The position numbers and the translations under genes were made by a program. From NCBI RefSeq assembly GCF_041320275.1, contig NZ_CP162023.1:806001-870000 (forward strand): a stretch of 64,000 nt of DNA, given 5' to 3'. Shown in pieces: positions 1 to 9,227 of this stretch; positions within the stretch are counted from its first letter, which is position 1; each line of letters begins with the position of its first letter. The notes below the pieces were generated by a model that was not told the DNA's origin, ran no database searches, and was given only the letters and a program-made list of their open reading frames with translations. Source of the stretch: Mumia sp. Pv4-285 (lineage in GTDB: Bacteria > Actinomycetota > Actinomycetes > Propionibacteriales > Nocardioidaceae).

Positions 1-378
1 GCGATCGCCACGTTCGGCGAGATCCGCTGGCGGCTCGCGGACATCGCCGTCGCCGTCGACGGCCTCGACGAGATGGCCACGTTCACGTGGTTCCAAGTGC
101 GGCGGGACCGCGCGAGCGTCGCTGACGCCCTCGCTGTGCGGCTGGCGATGCTGGAGGCCGCGGGGAGCGTGCTGCGGAACGCGCACCAGGTCTTCGGCGC
201 GATCGGGCTGTGCGAGGAGCACGACCTGACGGTGGTCGACCGGCACCTGACACCGACGCTGATCCGACCATTCGGGCAGGGCAGGACCCTTGCCCTGCTC
301 GTCGAGGCGATCGACCGCTCCGGCTTCAGTGGGACCTTCGACGTAGCGTCGCGAGACGGTTCTATTCCAACCATCTAG
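1..378 (+). CDS. acyl-CoA dehydrogenase, C-terminal fragment
   Basis: This reading frame is open from the first base, so the gene begins outside the window; only the last 125 residues are seen. They look like the C-terminal helical domain of an acyl-CoA dehydrogenase: a helix-rich stretch followed by HQVFGAIGLCEEHDL, the counterpart of the usual HGGxGYTxEHDL segment near the FAD-binding end of the family, then a short tail. Such enzymes oxidise acyl-CoA thioesters to 2-enoyl-CoA with FAD. The stop codon TAG at 376-378 lies in the middle of a regulon operator that controls the next gene. The fold is fairly clear; the substrate is unknown. The glutamate of a YEGT-type motif is not visible here, as in heteromeric members. 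Confidence 0.75.
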   Translation, partial: AIATFGEIRWRLADIAVAVDGLDEMATFTWFQVRRDRASVADALAVRLAMLEAAGSVLRNAHQVFGAIGLCEEHDLTVVDRHLTPTLIRPFGQGRTLALLVEAIDRSGFSGTFDVASRDGSIPTI

Positions 379-383
379 TTGGT
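370..383. promoter_or_regulatory. regulon operator, site 1 (ACCATCTAGTTGGT)
   Basis: This 14-bp inverted repeat (ACCATCT/AGTTGGT, one mismatched pair) belongs to the family repeated through the first 40 kb. It lies directly before the SnoaL-like gene at 439 and overlaps the stop codon of the preceding dehydrogenase. A -10-like TAGGGT follows at 383-388, with a weak TTCTAT at 360-365 as the possible -35, which would put the operator in the spacer. Binding by a TetR protein is inferred. Confidence 0.65.
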
Positions 384-438
384 AGGGTACGCAGCAGCCG
401 AAGCGCTGACGGCGCGTTCCTTGACAGGCAGGTTGGCC

Positions 439-975
439 ATGGAAGACGAACTTGAGCAGCTGCGACGTGAGGTGGGGCAGCTGCGTGACCATGAAGAGAT
501 CCGACAGCTGCTCTTCCGCTACGCGAGAGGTGTCGACCGGGCCGATCTCGATCTCATCCGCTCGGTGTACGTCGCGGGTGGCACCGACCACCACGGTCCG
601 TTCGACGGCCCGGGTCGCGAGTTCGCGCAGGTCGTGGTCGACGGAGCGAAGGCGGTCTGGGACCACGTCGGCAACCACCACATCACCAACCACTACATCG
701 AGCTCGACGGCGACCGTGCTCGCGCCGAGGTCTACTTCCTTGCCTGCCATCCTCACGCCGACAACGGCCATCCCGAGCTGGCCGTCATGTCGGGCCGCTA
801 TCTCGACGAGCTCGAGCGTCGTGAGGGCGTCTGGGGAATCCTGCGACGTACCGTCGTCTCGGACTGGACGCGCAACCACTTCGGTGGTCCCGAGTGGGAG
901 AAGACGACCGAGCGCGGGGGCTACCCAGGTGGCCGGCGCGGTGATTCTGACCCCTCGTACGAGTTCTTCGGGTGA
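439..975 (+). CDS. SnoaL-like / NTF2-fold protein
   Basis: A 178-residue protein of the SnoaL-like (NTF2-fold) superfamily. Small cone-shaped members of this group act as hydratases, isomerases or cyclases on polyketide, terpenoid and steroid-like intermediates. The N-terminal half has the typical pattern: a charged helix, then EEIRQLLFRYARGVDRADLD, followed by a D/H-rich segment (GGTDHHGPFDG) and a histidine cluster HHITNHYIELDG. The ATG at 439 is preferred over an upstream TTG because it follows AGGCAGG and starts the family-like helix. It is the first gene of a four-gene run with a thioesterase and an LLM oxidoreductase, downstream of operator site 1. The reaction is not known. Confidence 0.75.
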   Translation: MEDELEQLRREVGQLRDHEEIRQLLFRYARGVDRADLDLIRSVYVAGGTDHHGPFDGPGREFAQVVVDGAKAVWDHVGNHHITNHYIELDGDRARAEVYFLACHPHADNGHPELAVMSGRYLDELERREGVWGILRRTVVSDWTRNHFGGPEWEKTTERGGYPGGRRGDSDPSYEFFG

Positions 976-982
976 CGCCGGC

Positions 983-1612
983 GTGAACGACGACAACCGG
1001 ATCGCAGTGCTGAGCCCCCACTGGAAGAGCTGGGCGGAGACGGCCATCCAGCAGATGGCGCCGGGGTGGCGCGAGATGACCGCCAGTCTGGGCAGACTTC
1101 AGGACGCGCTCGCCAGCGCGGTTCCGCCCGAGGACGTGGTCGCCGAGGCGACGGCGCTGATGGAGCGAGCGCGCGCACTGCTCGAGCCGTACGAGGTGTC
1201 CGGAAGCGAGCAGATCTTCGGTCGCCTCCTCACCTCCGCGACCAGGGGTCAGACCTTCAGCCCACCGTTGTGGGTCGACCGGTTCGAGGACGACGAGCTT
1301 GCGGCCACGACGAGGTTCGGCAGGTTCCATGCCGGGAACAACGGCGTCGTGCACGGTGGTGCCATTGCCTTGATGTTCGACGACGCCCTCGGTGTCACCT
1401 CGGACCTCGGCGGGCGTGAGCGCTCTCGTACGGCGTCCTTGACGGTGGACTTCCGCAGCCTGACGCCGCTGGACCGCGTGCTCGACGTCCGTGTCCGGCT
1501 CGCGCACCAGGAAGGCCGCAAGCGCACGCTGCGGGGGACCCTCAGCGACGGAGACCGGGTGTGCGCCGAAGCGACGGGACTGTTCATCGAGCTGCGACCG
1601 GACCAGCGATGA
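983..1612 (+). CDS. PaaI-like hotdog-fold thioesterase
   Basis: A 209-residue protein whose C-terminal two thirds form a hotdog-fold acyl-CoA thioesterase of the PaaI/4HBT kind: FHAGNNGVVHGGAIALMFDDALG carries the HGG signature with the family's acidic residue, followed by the beta strands TASLTVDFRSLTPLD. About 70 residues precede the hotdog and look helical. It would hydrolyse acyl-CoA intermediates and free CoA when the pathway stalls. The chosen start is GTG 983, seven bases after the stop of the SnoaL gene. The stop overlaps the next start (ATGA), which suggests translational coupling to the LLM oxidoreductase. Confidence 0.8.
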   Translation: MNDDNRIAVLSPHWKSWAETAIQQMAPGWREMTASLGRLQDALASAVPPEDVVAEATALMERARALLEPYEVSGSEQIFGRLLTSATRGQTFSPPLWVDRFEDDELAATTRFGRFHAGNNGVVHGGAIALMFDDALGVTSDLGGRERSRTASLTVDFRSLTPLDRVLDVRVRLAHQEGRKRTLRGTLSDGDRVCAEATGLFIELRPDQR

Positions 1613-2601
1613 GCGCCTTCGCGGATGTCTCGCGGCGACCGCAGCTGAGCGTATCGGTCCGCAACTACGCGTCATCGGCGCCGGACGACTGGCGGCACGT
1701 GCTGGATCAGGCGCGCGCCGCCGACGATGCGGGCGTCGACCGCATCTACGTCAGCGACCACGTCGTCTTCGGCAGTGACCTGGGCGACTACTCCGATCCC
1801 AGGCGTGGGGGGCGAGCCGGCGGCGCACAGCCGACGGGCCCGGACGGCGAGTGGATGGAGGCGCTCACCGTCGTCTCGGCCATGGCTGCCGTGACCTCGC
1901 GCGTCCGGATCGGCACCAACGTGCTGGTCGCGCCGCTGCGTCCGCCCGTGCTGCTCGCCAAGATGGCGGCCACGATCGACGCGATGTCGCACGGTCGGTT
2001 CGAGCTCGGCGTGGGGATCGGGTGGCAGGAGGCGGAGTACGCGGCGCTCGGCGTCGACTACGTGAGGCGAGGCAGCATCCTCGACGAGCAGCTGGCGGTC
2101 TGTCGAGAGCTGTGGACAGCTCCGGTCGCGAGCTTCGCGGGCCAGCACGTGAGCTTCGAGGGCATCCACATGATGCCGAAGCCGACGCGCGCGGGCGGTG
2201 TGCCGGTGTGGCTCGGCGGCAGCGTGAAGCCGTTCGTCGCGCGCCGTCTCGCCCAGTACGCGGACGGCTGGATCCCGTGGGGTGTGCCTGCAGAGGACTA
2301 TGCGTCGCACCTGAGTGAGATGCGAGCGCTCGTCGAGGCCGAGGGGGGCGATTTCGACCGGCTCCAGGTCGCCTACGCGTTGCCGCCGCGGTTCACCGAC
2401 GACCGCAAGATCGACCACGACGCGCTCTTCGCCGATGTGGCGAGCCTGGCCGCCGTCGGTGTCAGCGACTTCAGGACTGGTCTGCGGGTGCCGCCGAGCT
2501 ACGAGGCTGCGCACGCGATGTTCGCTGGGCTGGTGTCGACGTTCGAGCAGGCACTCGCGCCCACAGGGGTCGCGACGGACCAACCCTTGTCAACCAACTA
2601 G
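1609..2601 (+). CDS. LLM-class F420-dependent oxidoreductase
   Basis: A 330-residue luciferase-like TIM-barrel protein. The motifs DRIYVSDHVVFGSD near the N terminus, the RIGTNVLVAPLRPP strand, and SHGRFELGVGIGWQEAEY in the middle are typical of F420-dependent LLM oxidoreductases annotated in actinobacteria. Likely chemistry is hydride transfer to or from F420, or flavin-dependent oxygenation, on a pathway intermediate. The cofactor is inferred from family resemblance only. The gene starts at ATG 1609 inside the thioesterase stop (ATGA). Its own stop TAG at 2599-2601 falls in operator site 2. A second LLM gene of the same class lies at 20049-20936. Confidence 0.85.
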   Translation: MSAFADVSRRPQLSVSVRNYASSAPDDWRHVLDQARAADDAGVDRIYVSDHVVFGSDLGDYSDPRRGGRAGGAQPTGPDGEWMEALTVVSAMAAVTSRVRIGTNVLVAPLRPPVLLAKMAATIDAMSHGRFELGVGIGWQEAEYAALGVDYVRRGSILDEQLAVCRELWTAPVASFAGQHVSFEGIHMMPKPTRAGGVPVWLGGSVKPFVARRLAQYADGWIPWGVPAEDYASHLSEMRALVEAEGGDFDRLQVAYALPPRFTDDRKIDHDALFADVASLAAVGVSDFRTGLRVPPSYEAAHAMFAGLVSTFEQALAPTGVATDQPLSTN

Positions 2602-2616
2602 ACAGTTGGGTATACA
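2587..2616 (+). promoter_or_regulatory. promoter with regulon operator, site 2
   Basis: TTGTCA at 2587-2592 and TATACA at 2611-2616 form a good -35/-10 pair with an 18-bp spacer. The spacer holds the inverted repeat ACCAACT-AGAC-AGTTGGG (2593-2610), the same half-site as the other regulon operators but with four extra bases between the halves. Transcription would begin near 2623, upstream of the acyl-CoA dehydrogenase pair. The operator position implies repression by blocking RNA polymerase. Confidence 0.75.
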
Positions 2617-2664
2617 GATACCATGATCGAGGCCGCCGAGTCTCGGCACGACGAGGGAGTCGGC

Positions 2665-3681
2665 GTGGACTTTGAGCTCTCCGCGGAACAGCGCGACATC
2701 GTCGCCGCGTTCGAGAAAGCGCTCGGCCGTGAGTCCTCGAGTGCGCGGGTGCGAGCCGCGGAGAAGGCCGGGTTCGATCCCGAGCTCTGGTCGGTGCTCG
2801 TCGGAATGGGTGCGCTCGGGCTGGCGGAGGCCGTCGGAGAGGGTGGTTCGAGCGGTTTGCTCGATCTGGTCCTCGTCGCCGAGCGACTCGGAAGTCACTT
2901 GGCCAGTGTGCCGCTGACTGAGGCTGCCGTCGCCACGCTGACGATCGCAGAGGCCAGCCGTCTGGGGACGAGGCCCGAGCGCACGTCGGGCGTCGCGGGG
3001 ATGGTGACCTTCAGCCCGCGGCCCGTCCGCGGCGAGACCGCGTACGCAGTGAAGGGCGCAGCGGCAGCCGACGGTCTCGTCGTGCTCGACGGCGACGAGC
3101 TCGTCCTGGCGCGAGGCGCTGTCGTGGAACCCGTCGAAGACCTCGGGTTCACCGGTGCAGCGACCTGGCACCTCGGCGGCGACGCGGTCGAGATGCGGGT
3201 GCTGGCCCGCGGAGACGGCGCGGCCCACGCCTGGCGTCACGGTGTCGCCCGTTGGTACGCGATGACCGCTGCTGAGTGCGTGGGAGTCGCCGAGCGGTCC
3301 CTGAAGATCGCCGTCGACTACGCGATCGTGCGCGAGCAGTTCGGCGTCCCGATCGGTTCGTTCCAGGCGATCCAGCACGCGTTGGCCGAGGTGGCACTGG
3401 AGGTCGACGGAGCCCGGTTGCTGACCCGTGCGGCCGCGTGGCGGCACGACGAAGGCGTCTCGGACTGGACGACCTCGGCGACGGCGGCGTTCGCGAACGC
3501 CGCGGAGGTCGCCGTACGGACGGCGGAGGTCTGCTTGCACGTGCACGGCGGCTATGGCTACACGCTCGAGTACGACCCGCAGCTCTACCTGCGGCGCGCG
3601 AAGGGGTTGTCCCTGCATGGCGGCGATCCTGAAACGCTGTGGGCGTCGGTCGGCGCGGCGGCCCTGGCAGGGGTGGCGTGA
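2665..3681 (+). CDS. acyl-CoA dehydrogenase, small subunit of heteromeric pair 1
   Basis: About 338 residues from GTG 2665. This start has a good GAGGGAG site at 2654-2660 and gives the family-like N terminus DFELSAEQRD; an in-frame ATG at 2623 would be nearly leaderless and adds 14 residues. The protein shows the ACAD layout: helical N domain, a reduced beta domain, and a C domain with YAIVREQFGVPIGSFQAIQH and HVHGGYGYTLEYDPQLYLRRAKG. It lacks the YEGT glutamate motif. It is fused by a one-base stop-start overlap (TGATG) to a second ACAD, the arrangement of alpha2-beta2 heteromeric dehydrogenases that oxidise steroid-type acyl-CoAs. It is controlled from operator site 2. The substrate is unknown. 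Confidence 0.85.
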   Translation: MDFELSAEQRDIVAAFEKALGRESSSARVRAAEKAGFDPELWSVLVGMGALGLAEAVGEGGSSGLLDLVLVAERLGSHLASVPLTEAAVATLTIAEASRLGTRPERTSGVAGMVTFSPRPVRGETAYAVKGAAAADGLVVLDGDELVLARGAVVEPVEDLGFTGAATWHLGGDAVEMRVLARGDGAAHAWRHGVARWYAMTAAECVGVAERSLKIAVDYAIVREQFGVPIGSFQAIQHALAEVALEVDGARLLTRAAAWRHDEGVSDWTTSATAAFANAAEVAVRTAEVCLHVHGGYGYTLEYDPQLYLRRAKGLSLHGGDPETLWASVGAAALAGVA

Positions 3682-4844
3682 TGCACTTCGGAACCGACAC
3701 ACGCGCAGATCGGCTGCGCGCCGAGGCGCGGGACTTCGTCGCTGGGCACCTCACACCGGCGGTCAAGGCGCGTGTCGCCGAGTCCGGCAACTACCACGAC
3801 GACGAGTTCCATCAGGCGATGGCCGAGCGCGGATGGGTGGGTGCTCACTGGGCGCGGGAGGAGGGTGGCCAGGCGTGGCCCCGCGCGCTCAGCGACGTCG
3901 TCTACGAGGAGCTGGCAGCCGCTGGCGCGCCGGTCGAGGGCCTTGCGATCACACAGATCATCGGTGAGGCGATCCGACGAGTCGGGACTCCCGAGCAGAG
4001 AGCCGCGTTCCTGCGGCCGATCTGCCGGGGCGAGATCGTGCTTGCGCTCGGCTACAGCGAGCCAGGTGCAGGTTCGGACCTCGCGTCGGTACGAACCCGC
4101 GCCGTCCGTGACGGAGACCAGTGGGTCGTGAACGGCCAGAAGATCTTCACGACGATGGGCAGCGCCGCCGACTACGTCTTCCTCCTGGCGCGGACCGACC
4201 CGGACGCGCCGAAGCATGCCGGCCTGACCTTGTTCCTCGTGCCGACCGACTCGCCCGGCTTCTCCGCTTCACCGATCTTCACGCTCAGCGGACAGCGAAC
4301 GAACGTGACGTACTACTCCGACCTCCGCATCGACGACTCTGCCCGGCTCGGGGACGAGGGTCAGGGTTGGGAGATCGTCAACGTCGCTCTCGCCTTCGAA
4401 CGCGGAGGCGAGTTCGCCGCGCAGCTACGCCGCCTCGTGACCGCGGGCGTGCAGTGGGCCCGCGACGCGGGACGGTCTGACGATCCCAGCGTTCTGGCCC
4501 GACTCGGGCGCGCGGCGACGTCGTCGGAGGTCGCCCGGCTCCTCGGTGCGTACGCGTCGTGGTCGCGACAGTCGGTGGAGGCCGGCGCGGTCGAGGGGAC
4601 CATCGCCAAGGTCTACGGCACGGAGGCTCTCCAGCGCGCGAGCGGATCCCTGCTCGACGCAGCGGGGGTCGACGGTCTCGCGAACCCAGACAGCACTCGT
4701 GAGTCTGCGGCCGCTGCGCTGCAGCACCTCTACCGCGAGTCGCAGATCGCCACGATCTACGGCGGCACCTCCGAGGTGCTCAAGACCGTGATCGCCCAGC
4801 AACGCCTGGGACTACCCCGCCCGCCACGGACGTCGTCGCGCTGA
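3681..4844 (+). CDS. acyl-CoA dehydrogenase, large subunit of heteromeric pair 1
   Basis: A 387-residue acyl-CoA dehydrogenase. Visible are the middle-domain signature LGYSEPGAGSDLASVRTRA, the beta domain WVVNGQKIFTTMG, and the C-terminal ATIYGGTSEVLKTVIAQQRLGLP. In short-chain homotetrameric ACADs this last segment reads YEGT and supplies the catalytic glutamate; here that position is glycine, as in many subunits of heteromeric ACADs where the base is elsewhere. The start codon shares one base with the preceding small subunit's stop, so the two are probably made in equal amounts and assemble together. The next gene, an acyl-CoA ligase, starts 36 bases on, after its own AGGAGG. Confidence 0.88.
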   Translation: MHFGTDTRADRLRAEARDFVAGHLTPAVKARVAESGNYHDDEFHQAMAERGWVGAHWAREEGGQAWPRALSDVVYEELAAAGAPVEGLAITQIIGEAIRRVGTPEQRAAFLRPICRGEIVLALGYSEPGAGSDLASVRTRAVRDGDQWVVNGQKIFTTMGSAADYVFLLARTDPDAPKHAGLTLFLVPTDSPGFSASPIFTLSGQRTNVTYYSDLRIDDSARLGDEGQGWEIVNVALAFERGGEFAAQLRRLVTAGVQWARDAGRSDDPSVLARLGRAATSSEVARLLGAYASWSRQSVEAGAVEGTIAKVYGTEALQRASGSLLDAAGVDGLANPDSTRESAAAALQHLYRESQIATIYGGTSEVLKTVIAQQRLGLPRPPRTSSR

Positions 4845-4880
4845 CGGACCGATCGGCCCCATCTCGCAGGAGGATTCACC

Positions 4881-6509
4881 ATGGTTTCGCCCGAGCTCGA
4901 GAACATCGCGACCGTCTGGGAGACGATCGCCGCACACCTGCCCGACGCGTTGGCCCAAGCGCATGGCGACCGGACGTTCACGTGGTCCGAGTTCGAGACC
5001 CGCGCGAACGGCGTCGCACGCACGCTGCTCGACAGCAGTGCGAGCCATGACGACCGCGTCGCGCTCTATCTCCGCAACAGCCCCGAGTACCTGGAGGTCC
5101 AGCACGCGGCCTTCAAGATCGGCATCCCGGCGATCAATACCAACTACCGCTATCGCGACGAGGAGCTGCAGTACCTGTTCGAGGACGCCGACGTGACGTC
5201 GGTGGTCTTTCACGGCGCCTTCACGGAGACGATGGCGGCGCTGCGAGGGCGGCTGGGCAAGGTCCGTCAGTACCTCCACGTCGACGACGGCACCGAGGAG
5301 TGTCCCCCGTGGGCGGTCCCCTACGAGCAGGCGGCTGCGGCCGATGCGGGGCAGGTCCGGTCGTCGTGGGGTCGCTCGGGTGCCGACTTGTTCCTCCTCT
5401 ACACCGGCGGGACGACCGGCATGCCGAAGGGTGTCATGTGGCGGGTGATCGACATGCTCCGGCAGATCAACGACGTCGCGGGCATCTCGTTCGACCTCGA
5501 TGACCTCGAGGCGAGTATCCGGCGCACGCTCGTCGAGCCCGGTCCGGTCCACATCTCGTGCAGCCCGATGATGCACGGCAGTGGCTGGTTCGGCGCGACG
5601 ATGGCCATGCACAAGGGCGGTGCTGTGGCGTCGTTGGTCTCGCCCACGTTGGATCCCGTGGAGCTGCTCGACACGATCGACCGGCACCGAGTGCAGAGTC
5701 TCACCATCGCCGGCGAGGTCTTCGCGCGACGGATCCTCGCCACGCGCGCGGAGGATCCCGACCGCTGGGACGTGTCCTCGGTCCGTCACCTCCTCTCCTC
5801 GGGAGGCATGCTCAGCGAGGCGAGCAAGGAAGGCCTGCTCGAGCTCTGGCCGGAGGCGGCGATCCTTGACGGATTCTCGTCGTCAGAGGGCTTCGGCATG
5901 GGATGGTCGATGGCGACCAAGGGCAACATCCCGCCAACCGGTCGGTTCAGCCCGGGGGCGAACACGACGGTGCTCGACGATGACGGCGTGGCGGTCGAGC
6001 CCGGTTCCTCCGTCGTGGGGACGCTCGTCGTCACCGGACGGCTGCCGCTGGGCTACTACAAGGACCCGGAGAAGACCCAGCGGACGTTCCCCCTCGTCAA
6101 CGGCGAGCGCGCATCTGTGCCCGGTGACCGCGCCATCGTGCTCGAGGACGGCACGATCCAGCTGATGGGCCGCGACTCGCTGTGCATCACGTCAGGTGGG
6201 GAGAAGATCTTCACCGAGGAGGTCGAGGGAGTCATTCTCGACCACGAGAGCGTCGCCGACGTCCTGGTGATCGGGCTTCCGGATCCGGAATGGGGGCAGA
6301 CGGTGGCGGCGGTCGTCAGCCTTGATCCCGACGCCCCCGTGGCTGGCCTCGACGACCTGATCAGCCATGTGAAGCATCGCCTGGCGAGCTACAAGGCACC
6401 GCGGCACATCGCGATCGTGGAGACGGTGCCGCGCGGTCCGAACGGCAAGGCGGTCTACGCGGAGGCGCGCCGGATCGCAGAGGAGTCCCGGCAGGTGGCG
6501 CCGGCGTAG
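4881..6509 (+). CDS. AMP-forming acyl-CoA ligase
   Basis: A 542-residue ANL-superfamily ligase (acid + ATP + CoA to acyl-CoA + AMP + PPi). The phosphate-binding motif LLYTGGTTGMPKGVMWR sits near residue 170, the A5-type region SSSEGFGMGWS about 335, and a C-terminal domain with SGGEKIFTEEVEG and the final catalytic lysine segment PRGPNGKAVYAEARR. Family members of this subtype often act on bulky or steroid-like acids. The start ATG follows a clear AGGAGG at 4868-4873. It is the third gene after operator site 2, with the heteromeric ACAD pair before and a SnoaL-like gene after, so it probably activates an acid that the pair then dehydrogenates. Confidence 0.88.
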   Translation: MVSPELENIATVWETIAAHLPDALAQAHGDRTFTWSEFETRANGVARTLLDSSASHDDRVALYLRNSPEYLEVQHAAFKIGIPAINTNYRYRDEELQYLFEDADVTSVVFHGAFTETMAALRGRLGKVRQYLHVDDGTEECPPWAVPYEQAAAADAGQVRSSWGRSGADLFLLYTGGTTGMPKGVMWRVIDMLRQINDVAGISFDLDDLEASIRRTLVEPGPVHISCSPMMHGSGWFGATMAMHKGGAVASLVSPTLDPVELLDTIDRHRVQSLTIAGEVFARRILATRAEDPDRWDVSSVRHLLSSGGMLSEASKEGLLELWPEAAILDGFSSSEGFGMGWSMATKGNIPPTGRFSPGANTTVLDDDGVAVEPGSSVVGTLVVTGRLPLGYYKDPEKTQRTFPLVNGERASVPGDRAIVLEDGTIQLMGRDSLCITSGGEKIFTEEVEGVILDHESVADVLVIGLPDPEWGQTVAAVVSLDPDAPVAGLDDLISHVKHRLASYKAPRHIAIVETVPRGPNGKAVYAEARRIAEESRQVAPA

Positions 6510-6527
6510 GTCAGGGGGATCGGCACT

Positions 6528-7022
6528 GTGCCGAGCGACGAGCTGCTGATCCAGCAGCTCCTCAACCTGTACGGGCTCGCGGTCGACGGTCGGAGGTGGG
6601 ACCTGTTCGCCGACATCTTCGCCGAGGACGTGCGCGCGGACTACGGCGAGGGTGGGGTCTGGGACCTTCGGGAGACTTTCGTGTCGGACTTTGCCCGCCT
6701 GCACGAGCGGTACGACCACACCCTGCACGCCGTGTCGAACCACGTGATCACGGTCGACGGGGACGTGGCGGGCGCTTTCTCGTACGTGTCGTGGCGTCTG
6801 GCGTCCCTCTCGGACGACGGATGGCGGGGACGCGAGGGGAACGCCTGGTACGACGACGAGCTCGCTCGCACCGACGCTGGGTGGCGGATCACGAGTCGGC
6901 GATGCCGTGTGACCTGGTCGCGGCCGGTGACGGGCGAAGAACCACCCGCCCGCGCGCCTGACGTGCCTCGAGCATTCTTAGCGCTTCCTCGGCGCCCTCG
7001 AGGGGGAGTATCCGGTCGATGA
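6528..7022 (+). CDS. SnoaL-like / NTF2-fold protein with tail overlapping the opposite gene
   Basis: A 164-residue protein starting at GTG 6528 after CAGGGGG. The first about 130 residues are a SnoaL-like domain (LLIQQLLNLYGLAVDGRRWD, then DIFAEDVRADYG and the terminal strands GWRITSRRCRVTW). The last 30 or so residues are proline- and arginine-rich and are read over the 3' end of the convergent quinone-oxidoreductase gene, giving a 134-base tail-to-tail overlap. The domain itself is complete before the overlap, so the tail is probably read-through sequence without function. It is a distant relative of the SnoaL-like gene at 439 and likely acts as a small hydratase, isomerase or cyclase in the same pathway. 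Confidence 0.7.
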   Translation: MPSDELLIQQLLNLYGLAVDGRRWDLFADIFAEDVRADYGEGGVWDLRETFVSDFARLHERYDHTLHAVSNHVITVDGDVAGAFSYVSWRLASLSDDGWRGREGNAWYDDELARTDAGWRITSRRCRVTWSRPVTGEEPPARAPDVPRAFLALPRRPRGGVSGR

Positions 7023-7884
7023 CCGGCCGGATCGTCCGGTCCTCACGCATGAGGCCCATCAGCTGGTCCCATACCCGATGCAGCTCGTCGGGATTCCCTT
7101 CGAGGTAGCTGCCCCAGCCGACCCCGACGAGGTCGATGTTGCGCTCGAGGGCAGCGTCGACCGAGATCGTCGGGATCGTGCCTGCGGCGAAACCGATGAC
7201 CAGCGCACGGCCGCCGGCAGACATGCAGGCGAGCGACCGCGCCAGTCGTTCCCCGCCGACCGGATCGACGACCACGTCGACGCCGGCTCCGACGGTGAGC
7301 GCGTCCGTGTGCGCCGCGAACGACTCGGCCGGCACCACGTGAACGCGCGGGTCGAGCGCCGAGGGCAGGTTGGACGTGACGGCGATGACCTGCGACGCGC
7401 CCAGCGCCAGCGCCAGCTGGATCGCGGCCACACCGACACCGCCCGACGCGCCGTGCACCAGAACCCGCTCGCCGCGTTGCAGGCGACCTCGGTGGAGCAG
7501 CGCGAAGACCATCGTGAGGTAGTTCGCCGGCAGGCAGGCCCCGATCTCGTACGGCACCTCGGCCGGCAGCGGCATGACGCGCCCGCTCGGCACCGACACG
7601 AGCTCGGCGAATCCGCGATAGCTGGAGCAGACCACCCGGTCACCAACCTTGTGCCCGGATCCGTACGACGCCTTCCGGACGACGCCGGCGAACTCACCGC
7701 CGAGCACGAAGGGAAGGTCCGGGACTTCCTGGTAGCGCCCGTGGGTGAGCAACAGGTCGGGGAAGGTCACACCCGCCGCCTTGACCTCGACGAGGACGTG
7801 GCCCGGCTGGAGCTCGGGCTCGGGTACGTCGTGCACGCGCACGCCGGACGGTCCGGTCCGGTCCGTGACGAGGACTGCTCTCAT
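6889..7884 (-). CDS. NADPH:quinone reductase-like MDR oxidoreductase
   Basis: A 331-residue medium-chain dehydrogenase/reductase of the zinc-free quinone-oxidoreductase type. It has the GroES-like N domain (EVKAAGVTFPDLLLTHGRYQ, PFVLGGEFAGVV) and the nucleotide-binding signature VLVHGASGGVGVAAIQLA near residue 145. Zinc-ligand cysteines of classic alcohol dehydrogenases are absent. Such enzymes reduce quinones or the double bond of enones and enoyl-CoAs with NADPH. The stop lies inside the convergent SnoaL-like gene. It follows the thiolase by about 30 bases on the same strand, so the two probably form one transcript from the divergent promoter at 9147-9179. Confidence 0.88.
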   Translation of the reverse strand: MRAVLVTDRTGPSGVRVHDVPEPELQPGHVLVEVKAAGVTFPDLLLTHGRYQEVPDLPFVLGGEFAGVVRKASYGSGHKVGDRVVCSSYRGFAELVSVPSGRVMPLPAEVPYEIGACLPANYLTMVFALLHRGRLQRGERVLVHGASGGVGVAAIQLALALGASQVIAVTSNLPSALDPRVHVVPAESFAAHTDALTVGAGVDVVVDPVGGERLARSLACMSAGGRALVIGFAAGTIPTISVDAALERNIDLVGVGWGSYLEGNPDELHRVWDQLMGLMREDRTIRPVIDRILPLEGAEEALRMLEARQARGRVVLRPSPAATRSHGIADS

Positions 7885-7914
7885 GTCGTCGGTGGGCGCG
7901 CCGTCGGGCGCACT

Positions 7915-9138
<1,224 letters not shown>

Positions 9139-9146
9139 GTCCCAGG

Positions 9147-9179
9147 ACCTTACCTGCCGACCAGTTGGTTGGCTATACT
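9147..9179. promoter_or_regulatory. divergent promoters with regulon operator, site 3
   Basis: The operator ACCAGTTGGTTGGC occupies 9160-9173. For the plus strand, TTACCT (9150-9155) and TATACT (9174-9179) are 18 bp apart. For the minus strand, TAGCCA and TAAGGT (complement of 9147-9152) are 17 bp apart, the -10 ending about eight bases before the thiolase ATG. One operator would therefore silence both the thiolase and the SDR-ligase-MaoC operon. Confidence 0.72.
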
Positions 9180-9227
9180 CGGGCCAACTCGCGGTGACCT
9201 GACCGCAGCAGTGCCGAGGAGAGTGTG

